DNA from: Solirubrobacterales bacterium
GTDB taxonomy: Bacteria > Actinomycetota > Thermoleophilia > Solirubrobacterales > Solirubrobacteraceae
DNA length: 14,145 bases
NCBI GenBank assembly: GCA_025964065.1
Contig: JAOPZO010000234.1
Location: forward strand, 1-14,145
Direction of reading: 5' to 3'
The notes beneath the pieces were generated by a model that was not told the DNA's origin, ran no database searches, and saw only the letters and a program-made list of their open reading frames with translations. How positions within the stretch are numbered: position 1 is the stretch's first letter; each line of letters opens with the position of its first letter. Both the position numbers and the translations under genes were made by a program. Positions 6,841 to 13,949 of this stretch are shown piece after piece.

Positions 6841-7220
6841 CGTGTCTCCATCATTTGGGTTGCGTGCAGCGTGGCGGCGGCCAGCAGCTTCTCGTGCTTG
6901 TCCTGCTCCCACAGCAGCCAGTCGGCTGCGGGGACGTCCACGGGCCGGGCGGGCTCTTCCTCGAACCAGCCCTCCAGCGCGGCGCTGAGCTCCTCGTCAC
7001 GGCGCAGCCGCAGCGCGAAGCCGACCTCGGTCAGGCTGACGTCGTTCTGGTCCAGCAGCTCACGGAGCGTGCGAAGCCGCTGGAGCTCCTCGGGACCGTA
7101 GAGGCGGTAGCCGGCGGCCGAGCGCCGGGGCTCGATGAGCCCGGCGCGCTCGACGTAGCGGAGCATGCGAGCCGACCAGCCGGTCGTGCTCGCGGCCTCG
7201 TGGATGGTCAGCGCGTCCAT
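6837..7220 (-). CDS. MerR-family transcriptional regulator
   Basis: 127-aa DNA-binding protein. The N-terminal MerR winged helix-turn-helix is clear: LTIHEAASTTGWSARMLRYV (4-23), followed by ERAGLIEPRRSAAGYRLYGP and the second helical part EELQRLRTLRELL. The region LTEVGFALRLRRDEEL continues into a short C-terminal segment of about 45 residues that I do not recognise as a known effector domain. It has one Cys-free, Trp-containing stretch (DWLLWEQDKHEKLL), so it is unlikely to be a Cys-dependent metal or redox sensor. The ATG at 7220 lies directly behind a 26-bp dyad and a TAAGGT -10-like box. Its stop overlaps the ATG of ahcY, so it is cotranscribed and coupled with methyl-cycle genes; control of ahcY and of itself is a reasonable inference, not shown. 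Confidence 0.9.
   Translation of the reverse strand: MDALTIHEAASTTGWSARMLRYVERAGLIEPRRSAAGYRLYGPEELQRLRTLRELLDQNDVSLTEVGFALRLRRDEELSAALEGWFEEEPARPVDVPAADWLLWEQDKHEKLLAAATLHATQMMETR
6846..6849 (-). promoter_or_regulatory. Ribosome-binding site for ahcY
   Basis: GGAG five nt upstream of the ATG at 6840, embedded in the last codons of the MerR gene. It fixes the ahcY start and the ATGA coupling. Confidence 0.65.
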
Positions 7221-7228
7221 TCGGCACG

Positions 7229-7254
7229 AACCTTACCACGATCGTGTCAAGGTT
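7229..7254 (-). promoter_or_regulatory. 26-bp dyad, candidate MerR operator/promoter
   Basis: A palindrome with 22 of 26 bases symmetric. Outer arms are AACCTT and AAGGTT, and the perfect 10-bp core is CACGATCGTG, separated by two non-symmetric bases on each side. ACCTT...AAGGT ends are common in MerR-family operators. On the minus strand TAAGGT (7235-7230) resembles an actinobacterial -10 box and lies 9 nt before the ATG at 7220, giving a very short or absent leader. TTGACA (7250-7245) is present but only 9 bp from that box, too close to be its -35. Binding here would control the merR-ahcY transcript. Confidence 0.6.
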
Positions 7255-7255
7255 T

Positions 7256-7270
7256 GCCGGGGTGCCCGGC
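7256..7270 (-). terminator. Small GC hairpin after the isomerase gene, possible terminator
   Basis: A perfect 6-bp inverted repeat (GCCGGG / CCCGGC) with a 3-nt loop lies about 18 nt beyond the stop of the isomerase gene and directly upstream of the merR dyad. There is no T-tract, so an intrinsic terminator is uncertain. Its position between two apparent transcription units is the main argument. Confidence 0.3.
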
Positions 7271-7287
7271 GCGCCCGCGCTCCCGGC

Positions 7288-8358
7288 TCAGCCCTGCAGG
7301 CTGGCCTTCAGCGTGTCGACCGGGCTCGCGCCCGCGGGATCCACTCCGCGCAGCACGGCGAGGTAGAGCGAGACGAGGTCCCCCGCGAGCACGAGCGAGA
7401 GCGCCCGCTCGACGGCCGTCGTGCCGCGCGAGGCGACGAGGTGCGTGCCCGCCGCGTGCGGCGCGACGAGGTCGCGGGTGAGCGCGATCCGCGACTGCAC
7501 CCGCGGGTGCGTGTCCGCGTCGTCGAGGAAGACGGCGGAGAAGCGCCCGAGGCCCTCGGCGCCCTCCCAGCCCGCGAGCTCGTAGTGGTCGGCGTCCGGG
7601 AGCTCGGAGGCCCACGCGGGGACCCGCGCCTGGCGGTTGAGCTGCGCGGTCCAGCGGTGCGCGATGGCCGCCGTGAGCCCGGCGCCGGCGATGTTCGGGA
7701 TCGTGCCCTGCAGCTCGCGGGCGAGCGTCTTGAGCTCGCCGTCCTCGGCGCCCTCGGGGCCCCACTCGATGACGAGCTCCTCGAGGTGCTCCGCGGCGAC
7801 GTCGAGCTCGGAGGTCAGGCGCGGGCCGGCGCCGCAGGCCGCGGCGGTCTCGAGCGCGGCGACGACCATGTAGCCCACCGCGGTCGCGGGACGCAGGCCC
7901 CCGGCGACCGGGATGACCGGGACGCCCTCGGCGCGCGCCTGCTCGGCCAGGGTGCCGCCCGTGGTGACCACGACGCGCCGGGCGCCGAGCGCGCCGGCCG
8001 CCTCGAAGCACGCGAGCGTCTCCTCGGTCTCGCCGGAGTACGAGGCGCAGAGCACGGTCGTGTCCGGCGTCGTCCAGGGCGGGAGGCCGTAGGCGCGCGC
8101 CAGCAGGATCGGGCGCGAGGCGTGGTCGCCGAGCGCCGCCGCGGCGATCGTGCCGCCCAGCGCGCTCGCCCCCATGCCGGCGACGACGAGGCCGCCCGGG
8201 GAGTCCCAGGTGCCGAGCGCCGCGGATTCCGTCTTCCAGAGCGCGTCGCGCAGGTGCTCCGGCAGGGCCAGGATGTCCGTCAGCTGGTCCGTCGGGTCCG
8301 TCGCGGCGATCGCGTCGCGGTCCAGGACGCCCTGGGTCAGCCCCTCGCTGGTGCTCAT
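7288..8358 (-). CDS. Bifunctional phosphoglucose/phosphomannose isomerase (SIS domains)
   Basis: 356-aa cytosolic isomerase of the archaeal/actinobacterial PGI/PMI family, interconverting fructose-6-P with glucose-6-P and mannose-6-P. Two SIS domains are visible. The first has VAGMGASALGG (59-69) and the phosphosugar motif SYSGETEETL (106-115), followed by VVVTTGGTLAEQA. The second carries the family signature SELPDADHYELAGWEG (251-266, Glu252 and His258). The C-terminal helix DPAGASPVDTLKASL (from 340) contains Lys351, matching the conserved catalytic Lys near the end of this family. A regulatory or ligand-binding SIS protein of actinobacteria is the alternative. It starts at ATG 8358 with only a weak ribosome-binding site. 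The 78-bp gap upstream (8359-8436) shows no convincing promoter. It supplies mannose-6-P for the guanylyltransferase next to it, via a phosphomannomutase not in this window. Confidence 0.85.
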   Translation of the reverse strand: MSTSEGLTQGVLDRDAIAATDPTDQLTDILALPEHLRDALWKTESAALGTWDSPGGLVVAGMGASALGGTIAAAALGDHASRPILLARAYGLPPWTTPDTTVLCASYSGETEETLACFEAAGALGARRVVVTTGGTLAEQARAEGVPVIPVAGGLRPATAVGYMVVAALETAAACGAGPRLTSELDVAAEHLEELVIEWGPEGAEDGELKTLARELQGTIPNIAGAGLTAAIAHRWTAQLNRQARVPAWASELPDADHYELAGWEGAEGLGRFSAVFLDDADTHPRVQSRIALTRDLVAPHAAGTHLVASRGTTAVERALSLVLAGDLVSLYLAVLRGVDPAGASPVDTLKASLQG

Positions 8359-8436
8359 CGACCCAAGTCTGCCAGGGACGCCCGGTGGACGGCTCGGCCC
8401 CGGGGCGCGCAGGCGACGCGGACCGCGGGCGTGCGC

Positions 8437-9552
8437 CTAGAAGCGGACGGCGCCGTCCGGCAGCGTCGTGCCCGGGAAGACCTTGATGCCGTGGTCGAGC
8501 TTGCAGTCCGCGCCGACCACGACGCCCTCCCCCAGCACGGCCTGCCCCTGCACGACGGTGCGCTCGCCGATCCGGACGCCCGGCGAGAGGATGGCGTCCG
8601 CGACGAACGCGCCGCCCGCGATGCGCGAGCCGTCGAGGACGACGGAGCGCTCGACGACCGCGCCCGCCCCCACGTGCACGCCGCGTCCGAGGACGGTGGG
8701 CCCGACGATGCGCGCACCCGCCTCGATGCGCACGCCCTCCTCGGCGATGACGGCGCCCACGACGATCGCGCCCGGCGCGACGGTGTCGGGCGCGAGCGCG
8801 CGGCCCCGTGCGTCGAGGCGGTCGGAGACGGCGGTCTCCACGTTCCCGAGCAGGATGTCGGCGGTGCCCTCGAGGTAGCGGTCCGGGGTCCCGATGTCGA
8901 GCCAGTAGCGGCCGCGGGCGGCGTAGCCGAAGAGGCCGTCGCCGACGAGCTGCGGCCACACGACGGTCTCGATGGAGACGTTGCGGTCCGGCTCGATGCG
9001 GTCGAGCACGGAGCGCTCGAGGACGTAGATGCCCGCCGAGATGAGGTACTCGGGGATCCCCTCGAGCTTGTCGCGCCCCGGCTTCTCGAGGAAGCCCGTG
9101 ACCTCGCCGTCCTCCTTCGTGAGCACGAGCCCGTACTGCGTCGGGTCGGTGACGGGCACCAGCCCGAGCGTGCCGGTCGCGCCCGTCCGCTCGTGCTGCG
9201 CGAGCTGGGCGGTCACGTCGACGTCGGTGAGGACGTCGCCGTTCAACATGAGGAAGCGGTCCTCGAGGAGGTCCTCGGCGTACTTGAGCGCGCCGGCGGT
9301 GCCGCGCGGCTCGGGCTCCTCGACGAAGCGCAGCCGGACCCCGTAGTCCGAGCCGTCGCCCAGCACGGCCTTGACCTTCGTGGCCAGGAAGCCGCACGAC
9401 ATGATCACGTCGTCGACGCCGTGGCTCGCGAGCCACTGGAGCATGAAGCCCATGAACGGCCGGTCGACGAACGTGACGATGGGCTTCGGGGTGCCGCTCG
9501 TGAGCGGCCGCAGCCGTGTGCCCTCGCCGCCGACGAGGATGACCGCCTGCAC
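8437..9552 (-). CDS. Mannose-1-phosphate guanylyltransferase-like sugar nucleotidyltransferase
   Basis: 371-aa cytosolic enzyme with an N-terminal nucleotidyltransferase domain and a C-terminal left-handed beta-helix. The signature loop LVGGEGTRLRPLT (6-18) with Lys23 in TPKP, the EEPEPRGTAGAL segment (78-89), LNGDVLTD (103-110, metal-binding Asp) and FLEKP are all present. From about residue 245 the hexapeptide-repeat pattern (VAPGAIVVGAVI, VRIEAGARIVGPTVLG, VHVGAGAVVERSVVLDG) is obvious. This architecture and the RGTAGAL block fit GDP-mannose pyrophosphorylases, and the neighbouring phosphomannose isomerase supports that. Another NDP-hexose product (glucose-1-P as substrate) cannot be excluded from sequence alone. 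It begins at GTG 9552, 3 nt after the stop of the UDP-glucose dehydrogenase gene, so the two are coupled. Confidence 0.82.
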   Translation of the reverse strand: MQAVILVGGEGTRLRPLTSGTPKPIVTFVDRPFMGFMLQWLASHGVDDVIMSCGFLATKVKAVLGDGSDYGVRLRFVEEPEPRGTAGALKYAEDLLEDRFLMLNGDVLTDVDVTAQLAQHERTGATGTLGLVPVTDPTQYGLVLTKEDGEVTGFLEKPGRDKLEGIPEYLISAGIYVLERSVLDRIEPDRNVSIETVVWPQLVGDGLFGYAARGRYWLDIGTPDRYLEGTADILLGNVETAVSDRLDARGRALAPDTVAPGAIVVGAVIAEEGVRIEAGARIVGPTVLGRGVHVGAGAVVERSVVLDGSRIAGGAFVADAILSPGVRIGERTVVQGQAVLGEGVVVGADCKLDHGIKVFPGTTLPDGAVRF

Positions 9553-9555
9553 GCC

Positions 9556-10875
9556 CTACGCCCGCCCGATGCCCTCGTAGGTGAGCCCGGCGGCACGCAC
9601 CTCGGCGGGGTCGAGCGCGTTGCGCCCGTCGATGATCGTCGTGCCCGCCATCGCGCCCGCCACGGCGCGCCAGTCGAGCTCCTTGAACTCCTTCCACTCC
9701 GTCACGAGCACGACCGCGTCGGCGCCCTCGACGGCGCCCAGGGCGGAGTCGGCGAAGCGCACGTTGCGGATGAGCTTGCGGGCCTCCTCCTCGGCCACCG
9801 GGTCGTACGCGCTGACGGTCGCACCCGCGGCCTGCATGCGGGCGGTGAGCACGAGCGAGGTGGCCTCGCGCATGTCGTCCGTGTTCGGCTTGAAGGCGAG
9901 CCCGAGCAGCGCGATCTTCTTCCCGACGAGCGAGCCGTCGAGGTGCTTGTGCAGCTTGCCGATGACCCGGCGCTTCTGGAGCTCGTTGACCTCGAGCACC
10001 GCGTTGAGCAGCTGGAAGTGGTAGCCCGAGTTGCCCGCGAGCTGCTTGAGCCCGGTGACGTCCTTCGGGAAGCAGGAGCCGCCGAAGCCGACGCCGGCCT
10101 GCAGGAACTTCGGGCCGATGCGGTCGTCGAGGCCCATGCCCTTCGCGACCTCGATGACGTCGGCGCCCGTCTCCTCGCAGACGTTCGCGATCTCGTTGAT
10201 GAACGAGATCTTCGTCGCCAGGAACGCGTTGGCGGCGAGCTTCACCATCTCGGCGGAGGCGATGTCCGTGCGGACGAGCTCGCCCGTGGCGCTCCCGCCG
10301 TGTTCCGCGGTGAGCAGCGGGCGGTACAGGTCGACGACCGCGTCGCCGGCCCAGTCGCCGTCGTCGCCGACGACCACGCGGTCCGGGCGGATGAAGTCGT
10401 CGATCGCCGAGCCCTCCTTGAGGAACTCGGGGCAGGAGACGTACCGGAAGCCCGACTTGCCCTGCTCCTCGAAGAGCCGCTTGATGTTGCGGCCCGTGCC
10501 GACGGGCACGGTCGACTTCATGACGAGCGCGTGCTGGTCGGAGGCCGGCATGGAGCCGACGACCGCGTTGACGGCGGAGAGGTCGGCGTCGCCCGAGTAC
10601 GTGGGCGGGGTGCCGACCGCGACGAACAGCAGGCGCGCCCGCTCGAGCGCGTCGCCGATGTCCGTGGAGAAGTGCAGCCGCTCGCGGTTGCGCTCGACCA
10701 TCTCGGCGAGGCCGGGCTCCCAGATCGGGATCTCCCCGGCCTTCAGGCGCTCGATCTTGCCCGCGTCGATGTCGATGCAGTGGACGTCGTTGCCGAGCTC
10801 GGCGAAGCCGGCGGCGCTGACGAGGCCGACGTAGCCGGTACCGACCACGCCGATGGGCTCTCTGGGAGTGGACAT
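9556..10875 (-). CDS. ugd: UDP-glucose 6-dehydrogenase
   Basis: 439-aa cytosolic NAD-dependent enzyme oxidising UDP-glucose to UDP-glucuronate, a precursor of acidic surface polysaccharides. The Rossmann loop GTGYVG is at 12-17, VAVGTPP at 85-91, STVPVGTG at 121-128, CPEFLKEGSAIDDF at 148-161, EMVKLAANAF (Lys212, Asn216), and the active-site block GFGGSCFPKD (263-272) carries the nucleophile Cys268. All three family domains are present at normal length. The ATG at 10875 is preceded by no Shine-Dalgarno. It lies 27 bp after the stop of an LCP gene and 3 bp before the guanylyltransferase gene. A GDP-mannose dehydrogenase is the close homolog to exclude, but the overall sequence fits Ugd better. 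Confidence 0.93.
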   Translation of the reverse strand: MSTPREPIGVVGTGYVGLVSAAGFAELGNDVHCIDIDAGKIERLKAGEIPIWEPGLAEMVERNRERLHFSTDIGDALERARLLFVAVGTPPTYSGDADLSAVNAVVGSMPASDQHALVMKSTVPVGTGRNIKRLFEEQGKSGFRYVSCPEFLKEGSAIDDFIRPDRVVVGDDGDWAGDAVVDLYRPLLTAEHGGSATGELVRTDIASAEMVKLAANAFLATKISFINEIANVCEETGADVIEVAKGMGLDDRIGPKFLQAGVGFGGSCFPKDVTGLKQLAGNSGYHFQLLNAVLEVNELQKRRVIGKLHKHLDGSLVGKKIALLGLAFKPNTDDMREATSLVLTARMQAAGATVSAYDPVAEEEARKLIRNVRFADSALGAVEGADAVVLVTEWKEFKELDWRAVAGAMAGTTIIDGRNALDPAEVRAAGLTYEGIGRA

Positions 10876-10902
10876 GAAGCGCGGGAGCGTAGCGGAGGCG
10901 CG

Positions 10903-12408
10903 CTACCTGCCGCCCACGCGGGTCAGGCTCTGCGCCAGCCCGAGCATCTGCTTCTCCGTGAGGACCTGCAGCAGGGTGTTGGAGATCCAGTAGACGGCCT
11001 TCTCGGTCCGGAAGGCGACGAGGCGCAGGCGGTCGCCGTCGTAGTGGAGCTCGAGCTTGCGGCCGGCGACCGTGCGGGTCTCCGAGGGGCTGTCGAGGAT
11101 CGGCGGCGCCTTCCAGTTCGTGCCCTGGACGCCGTAGTTCTGCCCCGTGCCCGGGACGTTCACGACCATCCGGTAGGCGCGGTACCTGCGGCGGCCGCGG
11201 TCGTAGAGGTCGTAGGCGCGGTGGTCGTCCACGCGCAGCGTCGACCCCGTGACCGCCCACTTCGGGAAGTAGACGGGGAAGTCGAGCTTCGTGTCGAGCG
11301 GGACGGCCTGGTCCTCGGCCTGGCGGCGCGCCTCGAAGAGCCCGGCCGGGATGCCGCCGCGCTTGGCCTTCGTCGAGCGCTGCCGCTTCCGGGTCGTCGA
11401 GGTGTCGTCCGACGGGTCGTCGCGCGGCCCCTCGGTGGCCTGGGCGGAGAGGAAGTCGCTCGCGGCGCGGTCGATCGCCTGCGGGCTCGCGACGAGGTCC
11501 GCCCCGTCCTCCTCGAGGTCCCTGATCTGGACCTCCTGGATCGGGTTCTTCGCCGATTCGACCGTGAGCTTCAGCAGCCGGAGGATCGCGTTGGTGCCCC
11601 GGATGTCCGTCTGGGTGTAGCGGCCGAAGATCTCGATGAGGTTCTTGCGGTCCGCGAAGAGCTTGGAGACGCCGATCTGCGCCTTCGCCTGCCGCAGGAA
11701 GTCCTGCTGGCGGGCGCCGCGGACGATGTCGTTGTCGTTGTGGCGGTAGCGGACGTACTCGAGTGCGGCCTTGCCGCACAGGCGCTGGTAGCCCGCGGGG
11801 ACGTCGATGACCGCGTAGTTCTCGCCCGGGCCCGAGTTGTCGTTGAAGTACTTGCGGTCCACGTCCGCGTACACGCAGCCCAGGCGGTTGACCGCGCGCT
11901 GGAAGCCGCCGAAGTTGACGTTGACGACGTGGTTGATCGGGATCCCGAGGAGCCGCCGGACGGTCTGCACCGTGAGCTTCGGCCCGCCGAGCGCGTACGC
12001 CTCGTTGATCTTCCGGCGCCCGTAGCCCGGGACGTCCACGCGCAGGTCGCGCGGGAGCGACATGACGGCGGTGGCGCCGCGGTCGGGGTCCAGGCGCAGC
12101 AGGATGATCGTGTCCGAGCGCGTCGGGGTCTTCGCCGCGATGTCGACGAAGCGCCGGTCCGAGCCGAGCACGATGATCGTCTGCGGGCCGCCCGCGTCGA
12201 CATCGTCGAGGACGTTCTCCTCCGTGATCCCGGCGATGGGGGTCGAGAAGCGCTCGAAGATGTCCGCGCTGTCCTTCACCTCGAGCAGGGCCGCCGTGGC
12301 GACCGCGGTGCTCGTCGCCATGACGATCACGAGCGCCGCCAGCAGGAAGCGCTTGTAGAGCCCCAGGGCGAGGCGCGGCGGCGATTGGTCGGTCTGCGGG
12401 ACGGCCAT
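10903..12408 (-). CDS. LytR-CpsA-Psr (LCP) family cell-wall glycopolymer transferase, copy 1
   Basis: 501-aa membrane-anchored extracytoplasmic enzyme, expected to move a lipid-linked glycopolymer onto peptidoglycan. A short cytoplasmic N-terminus is followed by one transmembrane helix (about 20-42), then the LCP domain (about 76-310): VLGSDRRF, RSDTIILLRLDP (Asp99), SLPRDLRVDVPGYG (Arg120, Asp121), KINEAYALGG (133-142) and YVRYRHNDND (218-227). Cys178 and Cys211 are matched in the neighbouring copy and could form a disulfide outside the cell. A charged Asp/Ser/Lys/Arg linker (about 325-352) leads to a C-terminal domain (about 375-500) that I do not recognise, shared with copy 2: FPVYFPK, YGVQGTNWKAPPIL, AVYWISNTLLQVL and MLGLAQSLTRVG. 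The ATG at 12408 is chosen because the helix follows directly. No ribosome-binding site is visible. It lies 14 nt after copy 2. Confidence 0.9.
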   Translation of the reverse strand: MAVPQTDQSPPRLALGLYKRFLLAALVIVMATSTAVATAALLEVKDSADIFERFSTPIAGITEENVLDDVDAGGPQTIIVLGSDRRFVDIAAKTPTRSDTIILLRLDPDRGATAVMSLPRDLRVDVPGYGRRKINEAYALGGPKLTVQTVRRLLGIPINHVVNVNFGGFQRAVNRLGCVYADVDRKYFNDNSGPGENYAVIDVPAGYQRLCGKAALEYVRYRHNDNDIVRGARQQDFLRQAKAQIGVSKLFADRKNLIEIFGRYTQTDIRGTNAILRLLKLTVESAKNPIQEVQIRDLEEDGADLVASPQAIDRAASDFLSAQATEGPRDDPSDDTSTTRKRQRSTKAKRGGIPAGLFEARRQAEDQAVPLDTKLDFPVYFPKWAVTGSTLRVDDHRAYDLYDRGRRRYRAYRMVVNVPGTGQNYGVQGTNWKAPPILDSPSETRTVAGRKLELHYDGDRLRLVAFRTEKAVYWISNTLLQVLTEKQMLGLAQSLTRVGGR

Positions 12409-12422
12409 GTGGGGGCGGGAGG

Positions 12423-13949
12423 CTAGGCGCCGACGCGGGTCAGGGACCGCGCGATGCCGAGCATCTCGGTATTGGTCAGTGCGAGTCCGAGCGAGTTCGA
12501 GACCCAGTACGTCGCCGACTTGGTGCGCCACGCGACGATGCGCAGCTTCCTGCCATCGTAGAACAAGCGGTAGTCGCGGCCCCGCATGCGCAGCCGCTCG
12601 CCGCCCTGCGCGAGGATCGGCGGAGACGCCCAGGTCGTGCCCTGCACGCCGTAGAAGTCGCCGTTGAGCTCGTCCTGGGTGAAGACGAGGCGGTAGGCGT
12701 CGTGCTCCTTCTCCCCCCGGTCGCGCAGCCTGTACGTGCGCGGCTCGGGCGGCGAGCCCGTCCAGCGCGCGCGCTTCGTGATCCCCTGCGGGAAGTACAT
12801 CGGGAAGTCGACGGCGTCCTTCGCCTCGAGCGGCGCGATGAGGTCCTCGCCCTGGCGCTTGGCGTCGAGGAGCCCGAAGTCCGCGAGGGTCGTGCGCGCT
12901 CCCCGCCGGGCGCGCCCGGCGCCGTCCTTCACGGCCTGCGGGCGCACGAGGCGCTGCTTCTCCCTCGTCGCGGCGAGGAAGCGCTCCCGCGTCTGCTCGA
13001 GCGCGTAGGGGGAGGCCGTGACGTAGGAGCCGAGGCCGCCGTCGCGCTCGTCCAGGGCGAAGTCCCCCGGGAACTTCACCTGTCGGACGGGCTTGCCGGC
13101 GGAGAGCGCGCCCTGCTTGAGCAGCCGCAGGACCTGCCCCGTGTCGTGGAGCCCCGGGTCGGTCTGGGTGGAGCGCCCGAAGATGTCGATGAGCTCCTCG
13201 AAGCGGTCGATGAGCGCACCCGTCCCGACCTGGTCCTTCGCGTCGCGCAGGAAGGTCTGCTGGCGGGCGGCGCGCACGAAGTCGGAGTCCGTGTGGCGGT
13301 AGCGGACGTAGTCGAGCGCGCGCTGGCCGCAGAGCCGCTGGTAGCCCTCGTCGACGTCGATCGCCGCATAGCCGCCCGGGCCCGTCCGGTCGTTGAAGTA
13401 GTCGCGGTCGACGTCGGTGTAGATGCAGTTGAGCGAGTTGACGACGGAGCGGAAGCCCTTGAAGTCCACGGCCATCGCGTGGTGGACCTTCTCGAGGCCG
13501 AGCGTCGCCTTCACGGTCTCCGTGACGAGGCTGAGCCCGCCGAGCGCGTAGGCCGAGTTGATCTTCCCCCGCCCGTGGCCCGGGATCTCGACGACGAGGT
13601 CGCGCGGGACGTTCAGGACGGCGGTCGCCTCCTGCTTCGGGTCGAGGCGGACGAGCATCATCGTGTCGGAGTTCGCCTCGCCCCTGCCCGCGCCATAGCG
13701 GCGGTCCGTGCCGACGACCAGGAGCGTCTGGGGCTCCCCGGGCTTCGCCTTGGTGACCACCCCGGCCTTGAACGGGGCCGCGGGCGTCTGGCCGAGGCCG
13801 TTGTCGTGGTCCTTCACGATCCCGTCGACCTTCAGGAGCACGGCGGAGGCGACCGCGGCGCTCGTGAGGCAGAGGATGAGCAGGCCGCCGAGGAGGGCCT
13901 TGAGCACGAGCCGCCCCGCGAGGCGCGGCGGCGGGAGCTCCGGGCTCAC
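12423..13949 (-). CDS. LytR-CpsA-Psr (LCP) family cell-wall glycopolymer transferase, copy 2
   Basis: 508-aa paralog of the preceding LCP protein with identical layout: one transmembrane helix (about 15-40), LCP domain (about 74-310) with VVGTDRRY, NSDTMMLVRLDP (Asp95), NVPRDLVVEIPGHG (Arg116, Asp117), KINSAYALGG (129-138), the Cys pair Cys175/Cys207, and LDYVRYRHTDSDFVRAARQQ (212-231). After a basic linker comes the same unrecognised C-terminal domain: FPMYFPQG, YGVQGTTWASPPIL, ATYWVSNSLGLAL, MLGIARSLTRVG. The longer frame upstream is rejected in favour of the GTG at 13949, which has GGAGGT just before it and overlaps the stop of the M20 peptidase gene by 4 nt (GTGA). The two copies are diverged enough to be distinct proteins rather than a recent duplication, and may act on different polymers or as partners. 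Confidence 0.9.
   Translation of the reverse strand: MSPELPPPRLAGRLVLKALLGGLLILCLTSAAVASAVLLKVDGIVKDHDNGLGQTPAAPFKAGVVTKAKPGEPQTLLVVGTDRRYGAGRGEANSDTMMLVRLDPKQEATAVLNVPRDLVVEIPGHGRGKINSAYALGGLSLVTETVKATLGLEKVHHAMAVDFKGFRSVVNSLNCIYTDVDRDYFNDRTGPGGYAAIDVDEGYQRLCGQRALDYVRYRHTDSDFVRAARQQTFLRDAKDQVGTGALIDRFEELIDIFGRSTQTDPGLHDTGQVLRLLKQGALSAGKPVRQVKFPGDFALDERDGGLGSYVTASPYALEQTRERFLAATREKQRLVRPQAVKDGAGRARRGARTTLADFGLLDAKRQGEDLIAPLEAKDAVDFPMYFPQGITKRARWTGSPPEPRTYRLRDRGEKEHDAYRLVFTQDELNGDFYGVQGTTWASPPILAQGGERLRMRGRDYRLFYDGRKLRIVAWRTKSATYWVSNSLGLALTNTEMLGIARSLTRVGA

Noticed and set aside
7230..7250. Standard sigma-70 promoter made of TTGACA and TAAGGT on the - strand
   Set aside because: The hexamers are only 9 bp apart, far below the 16-20 bp needed. 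TTGACA is more likely just part of the dyad.
7221..7287. SAH riboswitch upstream of the ahcY operon
   Set aside because: The leader between the likely transcription start and merR is only a few nucleotides, and the ahcY start lies inside merR, so there is no room for the aptamer.
8359..8436. Promoter for the isomerase gene (CAGACT 7 nt before the ATG)
   Set aside because: The hexamer is a weak match and no -35 is found; too little to support a call. A GCCCCGGGGC palindrome at 8397-8406 has no loop and is expected at this GC content.
7247..11779. A 1510-codon open frame on the - strand
   Set aside because: Same strand as the real genes but out of frame with all of them; Arg/Gly/Ala-rich low-complexity translation without domains.
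7165..12426. A 1753-codon open frame on the + strand
   Set aside because: It is antisense to merR, isomerase, guanylyltransferase, ugd and an LCP gene, all with clear family motifs. Its composition is Arg/Ala/Asp/Val/Gly-rich with no recognisable domain, typical of GC-rich shadow frames.
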